Source: Scleroderma bovista
Taxonomy: Eukaryota; Basidiomycota; Agaricomycetes; Boletales; Sclerodermataceae
Direction: 5' to 3'
Assembly: GCA_037178675.1 (NCBI GenBank)
Contig: JAYMGJ010000711.1
Coordinates: 1-20,921, forward strand
Length of the DNA: 20,921 nucleotides
Shown in pieces: positions 18,314-20,921 of the stretch. The first letter of the stretch is position 1. The number at the start of each line of letters is the position of its first letter. A model generated the notes under the pieces. The model was not told the origin of the DNA, made no database searches, and saw only the letters and a program-made list of their open reading frames with translations. The position numbers and the translations under genes are program-made.

Positions 18314-18386
18314 GGCCCAGTAGCTCAGTGGTTAGAGCACCTGGGTATATGCCAGGAGGTCCTGGGTTCAAATCCCGGCTTGGTCA
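18314..18386 (+). tRNA. tRNA-like sequence, anticodon loop ATA, probably a SINE head or pseudo-tRNA
   Basis: The 73 bases fold as a cloverleaf: acceptor GGCCCAG/CTTGGTC with one mismatch (C5-T68), D-stem GCTC/GAGC, anticodon stem CCTGG/CCAGG with loop GTATATG, 5-base variable loop, and T-stem CTGGG/CCCGG with loop TTCAAAT. The A box (TAGCTCAGTGG) and B box (GGTTCAAATCC) fit the polymerase III consensus. Position 33 is T, and the anticodon would be ATA, reading Tyr TAT. Eukaryotes normally read Tyr with GTA from an intron-containing gene, so a functional tRNA is unlikely. No TTTT terminator lies directly after it (TATTTTCC follows within a few bases). A tRNA-derived SINE is the best alternative. 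Confidence 0.6.
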
Positions 18387-18774
18387 TATTTTCCTGTAGT
18401 TGTGCACTGCCTAAGCAACAGGGGGTTTAGTTAGCCTTGAGGTCACATGACCCAAATTTAACATGACATCACCGCCAGCATTGTCCATACCAACAATGAC
18501 TTAATAATGCACCACCAACATGCATGAAATTACAATGATGACACTGAGTGCCACACCACAATGATGACCAAATAATGATTAAACACATCTGGTTTCAAAG
18601 CATCAGATGTGTGTTCCAGAAATTGGGTGGATTTTCCAGAGACTGGTTGGATGTGTCTTGTGGTAGTGGAAAGATCCTGAAATCATGGATAGACACTATG
18701 ACACAATAACTATAGAAAGGTGGTGGTCTGCACAGGGAAGGTCTAGCCTGAAAGAAGGGAGAAGGAGAAGCTGT
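18387..18774. other. non-coding repeat-like stretch
   Basis: No gene was seen. Phrases such as 'catcagatgtgtgttccagaa' and 'agagactggttggatgtgt' near 18600-18660 are reverse-complement, diverged relatives of the 'ggaacacacatcc' and 'ccagtccctgg' phrases of the 17648-18090 repeat. The stretch probably belongs to the same repeat family or to the tail of a SINE. Confidence 0.4.
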
Positions 18775-18960
18775 ATGGTAACCTCAGTATGCTGGCAAAC
18801 TACTATTATATTAGTATATACCTGTAGGTAACTACAAGGTATTAGTAGGTAGGAAAGTGGTTAGTAGGAATGTACTCACCCTCAGTATGCTGGCAAGCTA
18901 CTGAGGGACTATGGTAATAGACTCTACTGTATGTGCGCTTTATGCTTATGTAAGTAAGTA
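18775..18960 (-). repeat. right arm of the inverted repeat with CCCTCAGTA hairpin
   Basis: This is the inverted counterpart of 16914-17100. It contains a perfect 9-bp stem, CCCTCAGTA (18879-18887) with TACTGAGGG (18899-18907), and a second 'CCTCAGTATGCTGGCAA' unit near 18782. Arm-to-arm spacing makes a 2.05-kb unit that includes the tandem repeat and the tRNA-like sequence. Confidence 0.65.
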
Positions 18961-19281
18961 AACAAACCATAACAGTTCTGTTTATCTCCAACAATAACAT
19001 CACTTAATGAATGTTGGAGCATGTTCCAGATATCCATGTGATGTTCTAGAGGTTGGTTGCAAATTGTAAACCTCCAATATTCACAATGACCCACAGGGCT
19101 TTGAATACTGGAACAGAGACCAATTCACTGATGAATGGAGATGGCATATAACAATACCTAAACAGACAAGCTCAATGTTAGGGAAGAAAGGGACAAAGGG
19201 TGTTGACATGTACATATAATGAATGCAATTTGATATTAGCTACCCAGTGTGCACAGACCAAGAAACAAAAGCTCATAACAT
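18961..19281. other. AT-rich spacer in the repeat zone
   Basis: No gene or RNA was seen. Weak relatives of the neighbouring repeat phrases ('gttccagatatccatgtgatgttctaga') occur near 19020-19060. Confidence 0.4.
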
Positions 19282-19443
19282 ATATGCCTGGACTGGTTGC
19301 ATGTGCCATAGGCCAGATGAATGATCCTAAACTCACAGACATGCACCATGATTTAATAACATCACTCAATAGCTACCAGTGTGTGTTACAAAGCCCGATG
19401 TGATGTTCCTGTCGCTGGTGGAATGTGCCAGGGACTGGTTCAT
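19282..19443 (-). repeat. inverted copy of the 162-bp tandem-repeat unit
   Basis: In reverse complement this block contains ACCAGTCCCTGGCACATT, ACAGGAACATCACATC, TAGCTATTGAGTGATGTTAT and GGTGCATGTCTGTGAGTTTA. It follows the 17660-17860 units closely, in the same order. It is a single unit, so the same family exists in both orientations about 1.2 kb apart. Confidence 0.85.
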
Positions 19444-19467
19444 CAGCAAGGTGACAATTTCTCTGAC

Positions 19468-19672
19468 AGCACTTAGGTCCCTTAACAGTCTGAAATGGTC
19501 TGACATGACTTAACAGTCTGGGAGCATCTGGCATCAGACTGGGAGTTCTGGAATCAGACATTTAAGACCACTCCAGACCAGTCAGACCAGTCAGACCCCC
19601 CAGACAGTAATTAAGTCAGTCAGACACTTAAGACCACCCAGACCAGTCAGACCCCCCAGAGTGTCAAGACCA
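19468..19672. repeat. imperfect palindrome and 66-bp tandem repeat of AGACCAGTC units
   Basis: CAGACATTTAAGACCAC at 19555 and CAGACACTTAAGACCAC at 19621 start two units 66 bases apart, each with ACCAGTCAGACC and a CCCCCC run. The left side carries the complement (GTCTGACATGACTTAACAGT, from about 19498), which pairs with the CAGACAGTAATTAAGTCAGT region near 19609-19628. The whole could form a large, imperfect hairpin centred near 19560. No coding content. Confidence 0.6.
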
Positions 19673-19926
19673 GTTCTTCACCAATCTGATCTCTATGAGG
19701 GTCCAGGGGGTCAGGGGTTGGCCTAGCGGTAAGACCGAGATGCTATGTAGTGTCATCGCACTTCCCAAGTAATAGGAAGGCCGACTGAGGATCTGACAGA
19801 GAGTCCGAGGGTAAACAGTCAACAACCAAGTACTTGTACAAGGATAGAGACAGAGAGCACGAAGAGAGAACAGATGAGAAGTATCTTATTTGATATTTGA
19901 ACTGAAGCTACAACAGACCAAGTGTC
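19673..19926. other. spacer left of the Harbinger element, no supported gene
   Basis: It contains an isolated polymerase III A-box-like TGGCCTAGCGG at 19719-19729 but no matching B box within tRNA distance. No open frame with a domain was found. Confidence 0.4.
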
Positions 19927-20921
19927 TAAGGCCTAGTTTGGATGCCAAATGAAACAAGTTCGAAATTTGAAGTTTGGAATTCAACAGTCATGGGACTCCA
20001 CCACGTGACAAGATAGTGGCTATGCATGCAGGCAGATTATCACGTAGGCTATTGTGTACTACCGTCAATCTGCTTTGCTCCATGGACAACCACAGTCAAC
20101 AACTTCATTCTGGGCAACTTCAAGCTATTGTAGCTGATGTTGTGACCCATCATAGATGTTTACTTTTTCTTCTAGCCCTGGTCATGGCACAGATCACCCA
20201 ACTCTGCTATCAAATCTTTGCTCCTACTACACGCATTCCTCACCATACATCCATCCTTTCGGGTGAAGCATGGGTTCTAGAGCTCATTACTGGACACCCC
20301 GACCGTATCAAGATTAATTTTGGCATCTCCGTTGAAACATTTTCGGCACTCGTACGTATCCTTCATGAGAACAGTTTTGTGGTATCAAAGAAGGGCATAT
20401 CGGTGGAGGAGAAACTTGGAATCTTTTTGTACACCTGTGTTACTGGGCTCTCTTCACACCTCGTTGCCGAACAGTTCCAGCGTTCAATGGACACAATCAC
20501 AAAGTATGTTGCCTTTACTCATCTACTGTTTTTAGTTGTCACATGGTCCTTGTTACCAGGTACTTCAAGAAGCTTGTACATTTCTTCTCCTCCCCCGATT
20601 TTTACAACACTCAAGTCCGCTTCCCCACATCACATACACCAATATCAGACAAGATCACCAAGGACCCTCATTTCAAATTTTTTGACAAATGCATCGGCGC
20701 TTTGGATGGTTCCCACATACGTGCCTTTACATCAACAGATGACCACCCGTTCATGCGCAATCATAAGGGCTATCTCTCACAGAATTGCCTCTTTGCTTGT
20801 GATTTCAGTTTTGATTTCATCTATGCGTTGTGTGGGTGGGATGGGTCAGTTTCTGACAGCGTGCTATGGAAGGATGCTGTACAAAATGGCCTCCAGGTAC
20901 CTGCTGATAGGTATCTCCTTG
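19927..20921 (+). mobile_element. PIF/Harbinger DNA transposon, 5' part, runs off the window
   Basis: The terminal sequence GGCCTAGTTTGGATGCC starts at 19930, directly after TAA (19927-19929). PIF/Harbinger ends commonly read GGCC..TTTGGATG or similar and duplicate a 3-bp TWA target, so both features fit. The transposase begins about 150 bases further in. The 3' end, second terminal repeat and any MADF/Myb-like second protein are outside the window. Confidence 0.75.
20082..20921 (+). CDS. PIF/Harbinger transposase (HARBI1/DDE_Tnp_4 type), 3' end missing
   Basis: This is a DDE-superfamily nuclease that cuts and joins Harbinger transposon ends in the nucleus. Exon 1 is 20082-20503, the intron is 20504-20559 (GTATGT...TTACCAG, 56 bp), and exon 2 runs from 20560 past the edge. 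The N-terminal region has LSGEAWVLELITGHPDRI, KLGIFLYTCVTGLSSHLVAE and FQRSMDTITKYFKKLV, typical of the helix-turn-helix part of fungal Harbinger transposases. The catalytic region has CIGALDGSHIRAF (first Asp), NHKGYLSQN and YALCGWDGSVSDSVLWKDA (second Asp). The third acidic residue lies beyond the window. No frameshift or stop is seen, so it may be intact. ATG 20082 is preferred. In-frame ATGs at 20022 and 20184 are alternatives. Confidence 0.88.
   Translation, partial: MDNHSQQLHSGQLQAIVADVVTHHRCLLFLLALVMAQITQLCYQIFAPTTRIPHHTSILSGEAWVLELITGHPDRIKINFGISVETFSALVRILHENSFVVSKKGISVEEKLGIFLYTCVTGLSSHLVAEQFQRSMDTITKYVAFTHLLFLVVTWSLLPGTSRSLYISSPPPIFTTLKSASPHHIHQYQTRSPRTLISNFLTNASALWMVPTYVPLHQQMTTRSCAIIRAISHRIASLLVISVLISSMRCVGGMGQFLTACYGRMLYKMASRYLLIGISL

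Noticed and set aside
19719..19729. A-box-like TGGCCTAGCGG as a second tRNA
   Set aside because: No B box (GGTTCRANYCY) and no cloverleaf downstream within tRNA distance.

Overview
This window looks like a transposon-rich region of a basidiomycete nuclear genome, most likely an Agaricomycete. The evidence is short introns (about 40-60 bp) with CTGAC-type branch sites, Ty1/copia families with fungal-type proteins, a PIF/Harbinger transposase with one 56-bp intron, and no bacterial operon structure. I cannot fix the genus. A member of the Boletales is possible, but that is only an impression.

Layout. 1-3660 is mostly AT-rich or low-complexity DNA. It holds one RNase H fragment of a dead retroelement and one candidate LTR. 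3664-4430 is a host-like gene remnant with one clear intron, split by a solo LTR. A second solo LTR of the same family lies at 4629-4853. From 4918 to about 14278 lies an old Ty1/copia element on the minus strand (element A): 3' LTR, RNase H and reverse transcriptase, linker, integrase, protease start and gag. Three later insertions break it. A 3.5-kb copia element B (6720-10222) has 227-bp LTRs that look identical and a perfect 5-bp target duplication (AAGCG). A solo LTR of the B family (12039-12316, duplication GTGGC) sits in the protease. A 556-bp hAT-type MITE (13715-14270) sits exactly at the gag start codon.

From about 14624 to 16758 the minus strand carries a periodic array of short exon-like blocks. 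They are separated by 41-63-bp introns, each with a donor, a branch site and an acceptor. The product is not recognised and the array is probably partly decayed. From 16914 to about 19700 there is a non-coding repeat zone: inverted arms carrying CCCTCAGT hairpins, a 160-180-bp tandem repeat with a distant inverted copy, a tRNA-like sequence with an improbable ATA anticodon, and an imperfect palindrome. The right edge holds the 5' part of a PIF/Harbinger element, with its terminal sequence and TAA duplication at 19927 and its transposase running off the window.

How the parts relate. Element A is inactive: it has three in-frame TGA codons and an Asn in place of the second RT catalytic Asp. Element B keeps the cis signals needed for mobilisation (LTRs, a half-tRNA-iMet primer site and a polypurine tract). 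It has lost protease, the first part of integrase and the first part of RT, so its recent insertion was probably driven in trans by an intact relative. The apparent order of insertion is A first, then the solo LTR and the MITE in either order, with B the youngest.
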